DNA from: Dipteris shenzhenensis
Taxonomy: Eukaryota > Polypodiophyta > Polypodiopsida > Gleicheniales
Strand: one strand, 5' to 3'
NCBI GenBank assembly: GCA_047967505.1
Contig: CM106538.1
Length of the DNA stretch: 64,000 nucleotides
The position numbers were made by a program, and so were the translations under genes. The notes beneath the pieces are model-generated. The model searched no databases. It saw only the letters and a program-made list of their open reading frames with translations, and had not been told where the DNA came from. Below are positions 22,179-33,738 of this stretch, piece after piece. The first letter of the stretch is position 1, and each line of letters starts with the position of its first letter.

Positions 22179-22612
22179 GCAAACAGGAATGCCTAATGCA
22201 GCAGCAGGTAACCTTGGTTTGGGAAATATGCAAAATATGGGTGCTGGTCTAAAAAATACAGCTTTTCCCAATGCTGGTAGTGTGGGAGATAAGAGTGAGT
22301 CCTGCTATCCCTTTAGCCGAGGCACCTATATACGATAATTTGGCACCTCAAGGGAAGATGAAGGACTTTAAAGAGGCTGGTGCAGCCGTAAAATTTGATA
22401 CATTCAGTGGGGTGCAGGATAAACTTAAGGCCTTTAACTTTTTGCAACAGTTTGATGCAACTTACACAGGAGGGAATTTTACAGAGTCATCCCAAAATAT
22501 GTCAGGCTGCAAGTTTTCTAAAGGGGAATGCACTTCAATGGTGGACCACTATGCTTAAGCAAAACACCGCACCAAACACGTGGGTAGGTTTCAAGCACGT
22601 GTTTTCAACTAT
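22179..22612 (+). pseudogene. Gypsy gag, 5' part (host of the nested chromovirus)
   Basis: After a Met/Asn/Gly-rich N-terminus (MQTGMPNAAAGNLGLGNMQ), the gag core appears in two frames: KFDTFSGVQDKLKAFNFLQQ, then FLKGNALQWWTTMLKQ and TWVGFKHVF. The LKGNALQWW block is the hallmark of retrotrans_gag. The reading frame shifts near 22500. The sequence breaks at 22612, where a complete retrotransposon begins, and resumes at 29279. Gag of this element would package its RNA; this copy is broken. Confidence 0.75.
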
Positions 22613-23134
22613 TGACACGTCCCAGCACTCCTGAAACCCCTGATCTGCAAAACAACCACACACAACATCAGAACTGAGCAGGCTGCTCACCACCCAACCG
22701 TGACATCTACGGGATGTGATCCCGAATCAGAAGATGTCCCCTCCGAGCCACGAGCTGAGCTACTGGCACGAACTCCCAATCAGATCCAAACCAGCCTGGT
22801 GTCCCATACCACCAGGTGGCGTTGTGAAGCCCTGGATCTGCCACTGGGCCTTGGGCTACGCTAAGATGCAGGCGCGCGTCCGCGACTCAATCCAGGATCA
22901 GACCTAGCACCTGGGAACGAGACTTGCTCCCAACTGCACACTGAGAACTGAACCCCCTGGGCCTCTTTTATAGACTCGGGCCCCGGCGCCAAAAATAGCG
23001 AAGACCTATAAATAGTTCATACCCTTGCCACTCAACCCGAGAATCAAGCCTGCCTAGCTCTAAGCCTCCTCAGGCTAACCTGAGCTAGTTCTGTGTACCT
23101 AGTACACGTCAGATACCAATCCGTGCACATGACA
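22613..23134 (-). repeat. 3' LTR of the chromovirus
   Basis: 522 bp, bounded by tgacacgtcc and gcacatgaca on the plus strand. A CCTATAAATAG TATA-type box lies at about 23008. Confidence 0.92.
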
Positions 23135-23135
23135 T

Positions 23136-23150
23136 ACTCCCCCTCCTCTA
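23136..23150 (-). promoter_or_regulatory. Polypurine tract of the chromovirus
   Basis: A pyrimidine run (actccccctcctct) next to the left LTR. On the element strand it is the purine run that primes plus-strand DNA synthesis. Confidence 0.75.
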
Positions 23151-23170
23151 AGAACTCACTCCTGAGTTCG

Positions 23171-26100
23171 CTAAGAAATCTGGAAATGTTCTTTGGAGGT
23201 TTGTAATGTCTCCCATGTTGCATCCTCCTCAACACGGTCCTTCCACTTGATCTTGTATTCCGTGATAGTACGATTGCAAATCTGTCTTTCACGAAATTCA
23301 AGAATACATTCAGGTTCGTGAGGAATAAAAGTTAAATCTGTAACTTCTATAATCTCATGAGGAGAAACAAGTTGATCATCTGCACCCAATACTTCTTTCA
23401 GTCTACTGACATGAAAGACTGGATGTACTTTAACATCAGGAGGTAATTCTAGTCGATATGAAACTGGTCCAATTCTTTTAATGACCTTGAAAGGACCACA
23501 GTATCTGGGGGATAATTTCAGAACCAAACCAGTACTTAGGCTCTTGGATTCCTTCGAAATTCTCAAATATACCATCGTTCCTTCAGAGAACTCTCTAGGT
23601 GAACGATGTCTATTAGCATAAAATCTGTCCCTATCTTGGGCACTTCTAATAGACTCCTTGGCAAACTGCAACATTTCCTGCATATCTAGCAAGAAGTTCT
23701 TAGCAGCATCATTTTGAATCCCTTTTAATCCAACCATAACTGGTGACTTAGGTTGAAACCCGTACATAAGCATAAAGGGACTATAACCCGTACTAGAATG
23801 ATTTGCACTGTTGTAAGCAAATTCAATCATAGGTAGATAATCTTCCCATGAAGACTGTCTCTTAGATACATATGCCCGAAGCATGTCTTCAACCAACTGG
23901 TTGACCTTTTCTGTATTGCCATCGAATTGTGCATGATCCGAGAAACTCATACTTAGAGTAGTTTCCAACTTCTCAAATACAAGTGTCCAGAAGTTACTTG
24001 TAAACTTTGAGTCCCTGTCACTGACTATGTCAGGTGGCAAACCATACAGCTTGAACAAGTGGTCCACAAACTCGTGAGCCAACTGAACAGCTGAAATAGT
24101 TGTTCTTGTAGGTAAGAATCTAGCCATTTTTGTCAGACGGTCGACTATGACCCAAATAGAGTCATGACCCTTGCCCGTTCGAGGTAAACCAGTAATAAAA
24201 TCCATGGAAATACTTTCCCATTTATTACCCGAAATCTGTAAAGGCTGTAATAAGCCCGCGCTTCTAAGGCGTTCAGCCTTAGTAACCTGACAAACCCGGC
24301 AATCTACTACATAGTTCTCTATAAATGCACGCATCTTAGGTCAATAAAAGGTATGCTTCACAAGAGACAGAGTCCTATGTATACCTGGATGTCCCGCACT
24401 AGGAGCATCATGACACTCCCAGAGAATCTTGGATTAAAGGTCCAGAACATCAGGCACACAAATCTTTTCATTCCGAAACAGCAAGCCGTTCCTAATCATC
24501 CACTGACCTCCCGCCGCCTGTATCCTAGGTGGCACAATCCCTGAGTCCTGGTCAACCATGGAGCTCCCATCCTGGACTCTCTGCCAAAAAGAACTGAAAT
24601 GACTATCAGTTGCGTATAGCCCTCTCAAGGATTGAAATAGGTCTGAGGATATTTCCGTAAATGACAAAGCATTTACAAACTTAACTCGACTTAAGGCATC
24701 CGCCACACTATTCAACGAACCCTTACGATAACGTATTTCGAAATCAAAATCCTGCATTAATTCTGCCCATCTAGCTTTCCTTCCTCTCAATTCTGAGCCA
24801 TCACACACATACTTAATTAACTGGTGATCAGTCAATACAAGGAACTTTAAACCATACAAGTAGTGTCTCCAAACCTTAAGAGCATACACTACAGCATAAA
24901 GTTCCTTCTCGAGTGTGGGCCAACGATATTAAGTGTCGTCTAGCTTCTTACTCTCGAAAGCTACACGTCTGCCCTCTTGGAATAGAGCTGCCCCAATCGC
25001 ATAATCACTCGCATCGGCGTCTAAAACATAAGGCCGGGTAGGATCGGGTAATGCAAGAACGGGTGCTTCCTTGATAGAAAACTTCAAGGTTTCAAAAGCC
25101 TTGTTCATTGCATCCCAAGAGATCGGCTGGGTAGACCTGCGTGCACGACCTTTCAATATGTTGGTCAAGGGTGCCGTGATATGTGAATAATCACGCACTG
25201 ACTTCCGAAGAAATACCGTAAATCCTAGGAAAGAACGAAGTTGTTTCACAATCTGAGGGATAGGCCATTCTAAAACCTTCTGGATACGATCCAGATCAAT
25301 GCTAATACCTTCAGAAGAAATCTTGTGTCCTAAGTAAATGATCTCCTTCATAAAGAAGTCACATTTACTCATCTTGGCATAAAGCTTATGCTGTCTTAGA
25401 ACAACTAAGACAACCCGGAGGTGTCTATGTGATCCTCAAGCGTTTTACTATATACCAAGATATCATCTAAGAACACTACAACAAATTTGCCCAGAAAATC
25501 CCTGAACAAATCGTTCATCATCTGCTGAAAAGTAGCAGGAGCATTGGTCAAACCAAAAGGTAATACGAGGAACTCGTAATGACCATACCTAGTCCGGAAT
25601 GCGGTCCTATCTATGTGTTTAGCATAGATACGGATTTGGTGATAACCCGTACGCAAATCCATCTTAGTGAAATACTTGGCTCCGGCCAAACGGTCTATCA
25701 AATCATCGGAACGAGGTAAAGGATAGCGGTTCTTAATTGTAACTTTATTTAATCGTTTGTAATCTATACACATTCTCCAAAAAGAATCTTTCTTTTTTCT
25801 TAAGAGGACAGGTGCACCCCAAGGTGATTTACTTGGGCGGATATAACCCATATTCAGGTAATCCTGAAGCTGGATAGCTAACTCATCCTCCTCTACCTGG
25901 CTCATCCTATAAGGTGGTACACTGATAGGTTGAGCCCCTGGGACTAAGTCTATGCGATGATCTACTGCCCGTTCTGGAGGTAAACCTTCCAGCAATTCAC
26001 GGTGTTCAAACACACTTAATTCATTCTTGTTAATTACTGAAACAACAAATGAAGAAAGTGGAATCAAAACACACTGATAGACATCATAATGAGAATTGTT

Positions 26101-27678
26101 TAATATATTCCGAAGCTGCATCGCAGATACAATAGGCCCCTGAGAAGGGGGAATTTTATCACACTGAATACAAAATTGGGTGTCCTTATCTACAAACGAA
26201 AGCGTATGCTCCGTCCATCCGATCTGAATATTGTGGGTTTTAAACCACTCTATCCCGATCAACAAGTCTACATGCTCTAGATGCATAACATAACATGTGA
26301 GAGCTCCCGTGTAGGCCTGAATCCGAATAGGAAGCGCTTCAACCTTGCGATCCCAAAACTGCTTCCCAGCTGGAAGCTGCACCTCGTAGGTGTGGTCGCT
26401 AGGTACTGTGGACAGCCCCATCTTCTGCACAAATTTGTAATTAACAAAATTGTGAGAGCTGCCCGGATCAAAGAGAATGTGAACCTGTTGGTCCCTAACT
26501 TCTCCATAAACTCGGAAAAGATCATGGGAACCAAACAACGAAGTATTGAAAGTACAATTACAAGAGAGTGGGCAGGTAATGACATTTACTGAAATACCTG
26601 TCATTGCGACTTGGTTTGCTCCCTTGGCTGCGGTACGGGGACCCGCCTGGAGCTTCGGTCCTAGCACCAACTTTTGGTTCTTCCGCTTCGGATACTCATT
26701 CTTTGTGTGGCCCCGCTCCCCGCAATAGAAACATCGGCCTTCTTTCTTGAGCCTGAGAGTGCGAAGGAAACGGGCCTTACCATTCTTTGCTGGAGTTAAG
26801 CTTTTCCTGGAGGCGTTGTCCGTAGACTTCGTCTCCGCAATACCAGTCGTATGCTGAACGAACTTGCGTATGTTCTTTCCACTCGTATCGGTAACTGTGG
26901 TTGCCTTGGTACCGGCCATGGTATCATCATATATGCGTGCATATGTCATGGCCTCCTGCAACGTTGTGCACTTGTTGTTTTTTATCTGCAACTTGTAGGA
27001 GTCTGGCAAACCATCCACGAAGAAACCTAACAAGGTCACTGGATCCATTTTAGTGGCCCTAGTTTGCAGATCCCTAAATCTTTGAAGATAAACTTCAAAG
27101 GTCAAGTTTAATTTTGACATATCGAGGGCCTTGAGCTTGCCAACGATATCGTAGTCATCCTCCTTCTTCAGGAACTCCTTCTTGAAGATCCCCTCAAAAT
27201 CTGTCCAAGTATCAGGCTTAGGCTGGAGTTCTTTCCACCATAGCAAGGCTTTACCTGGCATAAACCCTGCTGCAAGCTAGATCTTTTTCTCATCTGGATA
27301 GGGGTGGAATTGGAAGTGTACCTGCCACTTGTGCAACCAAGTGTCAACTACCTCCTTTGTTCTTGACTTTTGGTCACCCGGAAAAGGATCTGGAGTTATA
27401 TTCGGGCCTAGCACTGAAGCCATGGCATCCACATGCGTGAGTGCCTGTATAGTGCTAGCCAGAAGAGTGAGAGTTGCTTGTATCCCCTGGAGTTGCTGTG
27501 TCAACCCCGATTGATTAGCATTGACTTGCTTGAATTTGCCATCAAGAACAGTCGTAAATTCACTGAAGGCTTTTTTAGTTATCAGGTCGTCATAGAGACC
27601 CTGATCCTCCTCTCCCACAGGAGTGTAATCCAAGTCCTGCTCTCCCATGGTGAACTCGGGATTTTGAGCATCAGACAT
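23171..27678 (-). pseudogene. Chromovirus gag-pol polyprotein, disabled
   Basis: Gag starts at ATG 27678 (MSDAQNPEFTMGEQDLDY). In order: retrotrans_gag ([11 protein letters not shown]); CCHC-type knuckle [15 protein letters not shown], with Y in place of the last Cys; protease near 26.45 kb with DPGSSHNF instead of DTGSS; RT ([35 protein letters not shown] near 25.47 kb); RNase H (LDADASDYAIGAAL, TDHQLIKYV); integrase (GHPGIHRTL, MDFITGLP, SDRDSKFTSNFW, TEKVNQLVEDML); and a C-terminal chromodomain-like segment (EYKIKWKDRVEEDATWE). Defects are stops at 27277 (TAG), 24929 (TAA), 24434 (TAA) and 24341 (TGA, where relatives have Trp) and a frameshift near 25430. The chromodomain would steer integration to marked chromatin. 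Confidence 0.92.
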
Positions 27679-27699
27679 GGCTGAAATCTGATTTGAATA

Positions 27700-28742
27700 C
27701 AAACTAAGAGAAATAACTAACTGAAACGAAGCACAGAGGAGGATGGAGCAGAAGAAAACCGTCCCGAATGATGCTGACGTGGCGAATCGGAAGCCCACGA
27801 ATCTCGAGACCTCTCCGAACCCGCAACCGGATGCGCGAGCTGCTGGAGTAGCTGTACGGTCTGCTGACGCAAGCCGTACGGTCGCTGACGTGGCTGTACG
27901 GCTGCTGACCCAGGCCGTACAGATGCTGACGGGGGCCGTACAGATGCTGACGGGGCTGTACAGCGTCCGTACGGTCTGCAGGTACAGATGCGCAGTCGGG
28001 GTACGCAGCAGCAGGTGCAGGGCTGACGCAGATATTCCGTACAGTGCTGATGCAGAGCCTTCGAAGGCTGTCGCAGGCTGACGCAGGCAAGGTACGAGTG
28101 CTGCAGTCTGCTCGATGCACAGCACCGCTGGCGCAGGCAGGGTTGTATGAGGCAGGCGGGTTCTGAATTCGAGATGATGGCTCGAAGCTCTAGGCTGCTT
28201 GTGGGTAGGCTAGTACCCTGCCCCCACCTATATAGGGTGCAGGGCAGCCTTATTTGGAAGCTGAGCTTCCAAAAAAGGCCAAGCCCCTCTAGCTCTGGAG
28301 GGGTGCTTTTTCGAAAAAAGCACCCCCCTGCGCAGGCTGCACGCAGCCCTATGCGCAGGCTGTTCGCAGCCTGTTGCGCAGGCTGTACACAGCCTATTGC
28401 GCAGGCTGTACTCAGCCTATTGCACAGGCTGACAAGCCTCTCTTTGCCCCTGCCTACTCCGTACCATCACAAGCGCCACTTCCACGCCTCCCTTGCTGCT
28501 CTTTTCCGCCCCTCTCTCCTGCTTTTCTGCTCTCTCTCCCCTTCCTCTAGACTTCTCTCACAGGCCTTCAGAGATCTCGATTTTCTCTCTCTCCTATTCT
28601 TCTTTCTTTTCCAGATATCTCTCCACCCCTTCTATCCCAGGTAGCCAGCAAAAACGCAGCAACAGATTTCGAAATTTAGGGCATACCTGGAAGAGAAATC
28701 CGTCAAAAATTATCGCATCAGAAGTTCCTACCTCAGGAATTG
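27700..28742 (-). other. Long untranslated leader of the chromovirus with two minisatellites
   Basis: The stretch between the PBS and the gag ATG is about 1.07 kb. It contains a degenerate tandem array at 27843-28125 with recurring ctgacg...ccgtacag pieces, and a second at 28325-28440 with about 22-bp units based on gcgcaggctgtacgcagcc. The 165-codon plus-strand frame at 28147-28644 is low-complexity and antisense to the element, so it is not called as a gene. Confidence 0.65.
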
Positions 28743-28754
28743 GCTCTGATACCA
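28743..28754 (-). promoter_or_regulatory. Primer-binding site for initiator tRNA-Met
   Basis: The plus strand gctctgatacca, extending to ttggctctgatacca. It lies 2 bp inside the 5' LTR that begins at 28757. Confidence 0.92.
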
Positions 28755-28756
28755 AC

Positions 28757-29278
28757 TGACACGTCCCAGCACTCCTGAAACCCCTGATCTGCAAAACAAC
28801 CACACACAACATCAGAACTGAGCAGGCTGCTCACCACCCAACCGTGACATCTACGGGATGTGATCCCAAATCAGAAGATGTCCCCTCCGAGCCACGAGCT
28901 GAGCTACTGGCACGAACTCCCAATCAGATCCAAACCAGCTTGGTGTCCCATACCACCAGGTGGCGCTGTGAACCCCTGGATCTGCCAGTGGGCCTTGGGC
29001 TACGCTAAGATGCAGGCGCGCGTCCGCGACTCAATCCAGGATCAAACCTAGCACCTGGGAACGAGACTTGCTCCCAACTGCACACTGAGAACTGAACCCC
29101 CTGGGCCTCTTTTATAGACTTGGGCCCCGGCGCCAAAAATAGCGAAGACCTATAAATAGTTCATACCCTTGCCACTCAACCCAAGAATCAAGCCTGCCTA
29201 GCTCTAAGCCTCCCCAGGCTAACCTGAGCTAGTTCTGTGTACCTAGTACACGTCAGATACCAATCCGTGCACATGACA
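28757..29278 (-). repeat. 5' LTR of the chromovirus
   Basis: 522 bp, differing from the left LTR at about nine scattered positions (for example c/t near 28940 and g/c near 28975). That is about 1.7% divergence. Confidence 0.92.
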
Positions 29279-29950
29279 ACTGTGTAGCTTACCACGACTT
29301 TTGAAGTGGATATCATGACTGCTTCGCATGAGCTGAATTCCAATAATTGCCGCAAAACACCGCACCAAACACGTGGGTAGGTTTCAAGCACGCGTTTTCA
29401 GTTGTGTGGCTTACTACGACTTTTGAAGTGGATATCATGACTGCTTGGCGTGAGCTGAATTCCAATAATTGCCGTAATTTGGAGGAATATAACAGCAAGT
29501 TTTGGGCAGCTTTGTTGCTTGCCAACTCCTACCAGATTGTTCCTTTCACGGAGCAAGTTGAGAAATATTGATGTGGGCTGCCCAAGGACTACTGCACAAA
29601 GACTAAAGTTTCCAATATGTCTCAGCTTATCGAGAATGCTAGCACGGCATATGCTTTGATGCAAGGGAGGACTTATGGGTTCAAAGGTGGTCAGAAGCAT
29701 GATACCGATCCCGTGAAGGACGAGAGGAAGAATGGAACTCGCGGGGATAAGTCTGATAGAAAAGCTAATTGTCAAAAGGATGAACATAATTGTTTGTCTC
29801 CAAAGGAACGACCCGCTTTATAGGAAGCTGGCAAATGTTTTATTTGCAAAGAGGGACATTGGTCTAGAGATCGTCCCCACCGTAAGAGGAAGGAGCCGGC
29901 TAGTGACACGAATGAGCCACGGAATATTCCAAAGGGCAAGAGTTCCTAAT
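29279..29950 (+). pseudogene. Gypsy gag, 3' part (continues from 22612)
   Basis: Gag resumes with WLTTTFEVDIMTAWRELNS and LEEYNSKFWAALLLA, then PFTEQVEKY, a stop at about 29570, SQLIENASTAYALMQGR, another stop, and a zinc knuckle at about 29836-29876 reading CFICKEGHWSRDR, with Arg in place of the last Cys. The start of this piece is a 122-bp tandem duplication. The copy at 29353-29474 is intact, while the other is split by the chromovirus between 22612 and 29279. No pol follows. Confidence 0.72.
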
Positions 29951-30791
29951 TCCACAACAGGTTGTTTACGGCTGGTTTTGTATAATGCTGTATACAGGTA
30001 CTTGTAAAAAGAATTTTGGATGGCAGAGTCTGTCACTCATTTTGGCATCCGATTTTTTATGATGGATACATGTTATACGGTTTACAGGATGGTGTTTTCC
30101 CTGCTACTTTTGGATGCTATTTTTGCCATGAGATTTCGGTAAAATATGCATGTTATTCTTGTCATGAAGATGGGAATGCTCTTTTTTGTCATGTGGTTTC
30201 GACAAAAAGAGAATGGATTCCCCTAGACCTTGGTTCCGAATGCGCAATTCCTAGAAGTGGTCTATGTCGTGTATCGTTGGCCACGATGTACGTGTACTAG
30301 TCACATTGGGTGTACTAGTCGCTTGGTTTGCAATGTTATATGTATTTTGTTATCTGCAGTTCTACAAATCATATATGCACTGTTGGTCATCTGTTGGCGG
30401 CATAATTGGCTGTCCACTCAGATTTGGATTTGATATCTCCGGTACTGCGGAAGTTCATGATGTACCACTAGTGTGGGTCTGAAGAGATGGCCATAGGTGG
30501 GTAAAGCATGCATGAACTATCCCTGGTAAGTACGGTTTGAGTATCTATGTGCATGCATTAACTGTTTACATGTACTCATGATGTACCATTGGCAGTGGGT
30601 CTTTAGGGATGGTGATACGTGAGCTGGATCGGACATCGTAAGGAGCGTATTGTTTGTAAATGCATGTATGCATGTATGTGGAATGTTTGCTTGTCTTTTG
30701 CCTAACAAACATTGTAGTGTTTCCACTTGGTTTTCTTTGGCATGTAATTTTTGGCAATCGAGGACGTTTGCCTTCTTTCAAGAGGGAGGTC
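29951..30791. other. Non-coding DNA between gag and a presumed LTR, no gene
   Basis: No pol homology is seen. A pair of short repeats (gtgtactagtc, near 30290-30320) and two similar segments around 30450 and 30590 are present. It ends in a purine tract, aagagggaggtc, at 30780-30790. Confidence 0.35.
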
Positions 30792-32636
30792 TGTCACGAG
30801 GACGTGAAATTATGAGACTTTTGATTTGCGACTCCCATAATTTGCGCGTGACTGCCTTGAGCCTCTGCGACACGAGGGTCAAGCCATGGGACGGGACTTG
30901 GGGAATTAAAATTCCCTAGTTAAGATCTGCAAGCAAGGATCCCTCTCCTCCTAGGCGGGCAATGAACTTCGTAATCTCATCAATGTAGCGAAAAGATTTT
31001 ACAATTGCATCCATCCGATGTGAGAGAAAAAGAGAATATGTGCCCAGTTACTAGGCAATTAATTCCTAGGGACAAAGTGTAAAACAGGGGGTCAATACAG
31101 CGCTACAATTAAAAATTGATATTTTTAGCACAAGGTTCTAAAAAGAGAGGGAGAGCCCTTCTTTTGGACTCAGAAAGGCCAAAAACAGTTCCAGAAGAGC
31201 CAGATCATTAGTTGGGAGCTGTCAGAGCCTGCTAGGTGCTGCTAGAGCCAAATCGTCATCTACCAATAGCTTCCGAAGCCTACCAGGGAAAATCGCCATC
31301 AACCAAGGCCAGTTCTAGTGCATCGAGGGTCTACCAGAAGAAATCGCACCTGATCCAGAAGCCAGTTGCAGATTGTGATTTTAGCCAAAGTGTCTCTTCC
31401 AGATTGCGATTTCATCTACAGGTCTTCCGGGCTGTGCCAGGTGACTGCATCCAGTTCCAAGGCTGCTCCACGTGTTTTCACGCTGCCCAGGTTGCTACAG
31501 AAGATTGCGATTTCGCTTCCAAGCTGTCCGGGTTCTGCAGGAAACTTGCGATTTGATTTTTGGAGCCTTCCGAATGTTGCTACTGATTGGTAACTTTCCA
31601 AGCGTGGGTGTTCTCTTCTAAGCTACTTTTGGAGCTGTGCTAGAGCAGAAACATGCAAGATCTAGGGCTTTCCAGTCCCGGTGACCTATCTTCTGTGGAT
31701 ACTCGGTTGTTTTTTGCTTGCTTTTGCTGTTTCCTGGTTGGTTGCTGGCTAGTTATTGCATTTGGGTTTCTTTCCTCGCGAAGAAAGGTTGATTTATGCT
31801 GTTGGACAGTGGCCAGAGAGGCTATAGATTGAGGCAACCTATTTAGGAGTGCTTTGTCAATTGATTGCACTAGAGTTTGGCTCTTGAGGGCTTTGTCTTG
31901 CAGTTGTTCAACCGTGTCTGGCTGGTTGGGCACTTGGTTATGCAATTGCAGATGTGGCACAAACAGTGGATGCTATTGGGGTCTTTGCTGCATGCTTTGG
32001 TTGGCTGAGGATACAGGATTGTCTAGTAATTTGATGCCATTCACCGTTTGGAGTTGGGCAAAAAATTACAAGGTGGGCTGGACGAGGAGTCTGCGGGCGT
32101 TGGTTTGCCTGTGGTGCAGCTTCCCAGAGACCTTTGTAATCAGCCGCTTGGCTTCAAATGAATGTTTAATAAATACCGCAAAGGGCGCCAACTTTTGGGG
32201 CCAATCAATGTTCTTGTTTCTGAGTAGGAGCACTCTAGCTCCTCTATGATTTAATGTGTGGTGCGTATTTATTTGTCAAATTACTGTGTATGGTGTAATT
32301 AAGTGAATCCTACCACCCTTTACATTGTGGAGACTGGTTTCAGGAAGATATACTTCTATCCCAAAGTATGATCATTTCTTCTCCTGGTGTCCATATTGGG
32401 CTCTTTGGTCGTTATATCGTGCTGATACCATTCAACTATATGAGCACTCTTCAATGAATGTCTTCCGATACTTTCGAGCTTCTTTGCTTCGGTCTCTACA
32501 AGATGCTCACTCCTTTGGAGACCTTCGAGCCTAGTTGGAAGTTTTTTATTACTATTTTTAATAGTGAGTAGTAGCTATAACACGCTGGGACAGCTATGAA
32601 TGTAAATGATATCTTAATGCAAATTTTCTTTTGCAA
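30792..32636 (+). repeat. Probable LTR start after a polypurine tract; right limit uncertain
   Basis: The polypurine tract aagagggaggtc is directly followed by TGTCACGAGGACGTG, a typical gypsy LTR beginning, so this may be the 3' LTR of the gag element at 22.18-29.95 kb. No second copy is in the window to fix the end. A poly-A run at 32635-32643 could instead mark the tail of an unrelated non-LTR insertion within this interval. No gene is recognisable; the 131-codon frame at 31854-32249 has no domain. Confidence 0.35.
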
Positions 32637-32643
32637 AAAAAAA

Positions 32644-33133
32644 CAAGTGTGTCAAAACCACATGCTTTTTGAAGCTTAAAAGTACGTAAGAGAATAGAGG
32701 GCTTACAAGCCAAAGTCCTTCGACCACAGTGACTCTATTGACACCGCTTAGTCCAATGTGCCACCTCACAATCCCAAATTCCATTGCTCTACCGAGCATT
32801 TGCTACCTATTTTTGCTAATGTCAAGATACATAACTAGAGGTTGGGACAAAATACATAACTAGAGTTACCCGCAACATAGCTCAATTCAATGTGTCACCT
32901 CGAAGTCTGCCAACACTGTCACTCCGTTCTGCGTCTGCGACTTGCTTTTTCTTCAATTAAAATACATAACTAGAGCCATCCACAACCTCTGCCCAATTTA
33001 GTGTGTCGAGTCTTCCCAGCACAGTTGCTCTGTTGGAAAGGTCACCTCCCCATCTGTAAGCCCCCAAATGAGGAGAGCGTGGGGGAGGGAGACCTAGGGC
33101 AGAAGATGCCCAGAGAAGAAAGAGAGAGGGGGC
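32644..33133. other. Intergenic DNA, no gene
   Basis: Contains two related phrases (acataactagag, near 32830-32860 and 32960) and a purine-rich tract that leads into the LTR at 33134. Nothing else is recognised. Confidence 0.3.
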
Positions 33134-33600
33134 TGCCACATGGGCAGCACCTCACAAGAGAAGAAAGCTGCAAAGGACGGAACCTGTGGAAGGAGCAGAA
33201 GGTGGGGACAGCAAGCCCTAGATCTGACCTGGCAGGGCGCGATGACATCAGCAGTGTATGGCGCAGGACACGTGGCTGGGAAGAGGGCCTGGCAGAGGCG
33301 CAGATATGGCAGGATGTGCAGGCCCAGATCTGCAGCAGGAACTGTGGCTGTTAGTGGGCAGGAGGCAGGCGTTTTATAGGCTGGAGACCTGCCTTGAAAG
33401 GAGGGCCAAAGGACCCTGAAAGTGTGGGCCAAAAGCCATGGGGGGGGTGTGCCCTTTTAGGGCTGGACCAGCCACAGACTGGTCGGCCAGTCTGGTCGGC
33501 CAGTCTGTAGCAGGCTGGTCGATTTTTGCCAGCCCCCTTGGGGCCTATATAATCCTTCGAAAATGCATATTTTAGTCTAGAATGCCAAACTAGTCCATGA
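33134..33600 (+). repeat. LTR family B fragment with polypurine tract, plus orientation
   Basis: A purine tract agaaagagagaggggg at about 33117-33132 is followed by TGCCACATGGGCAGCAC, the same junction found in mirror orientation at 59264. Inside are a gatgacatcagc block and a cctatataatcc TATA-type box at about 33546. The right end is not defined. Confidence 0.5.
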
Positions 33601-33649
33601 TGAAATTCTCTTTTTTTTTGGTATGATTCTCTTTGTTCTAGAGAGGTTG

Positions 33650-33651
<2 letters not shown>

Positions 33652-33694
<43 letters not shown>
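33652..33694. repeat. (CT)n microsatellite
   Basis: An uninterrupted CT dinucleotide run of about 43 bp, just downstream of the RRS1 exons. Confidence 0.95.
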
Positions 33695-33698
<4 letters not shown>

Positions 33699-33738
33699 CA
33701 AAACTCTCTTCCAAGTTCCCAGACTCGTGCTAGAATTA

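Larger units (their letters stand above)
22613..29278 (-). mobile_element. Complete 6.67-kb Ty3/gypsy chromovirus, minus strand
   Basis: The LTRs at 22613-23134 and 28757-29278 are both 522 bp, TG...CA, and differ at about 9 positions. The PBS for initiator tRNA-Met is at 28743-28754. The polypurine tract beside the left LTR reads AGAGGAGGGGGAGTA on the element strand. Flanking 5-mers are actat (left) and actgt (right), a target duplication with one change. The coding order gag-PR-RT-RNase H-integrase-chromodomain identifies a chromovirus. Several stops and one frameshift disable it. It sits inside an older gag, in one copy of a tandem duplication. Confidence 0.93.

Noticed and set aside
28147-28644. 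165-codon plus-strand frame
   Set aside because: Antisense to the chromovirus leader, low complexity, no domain.
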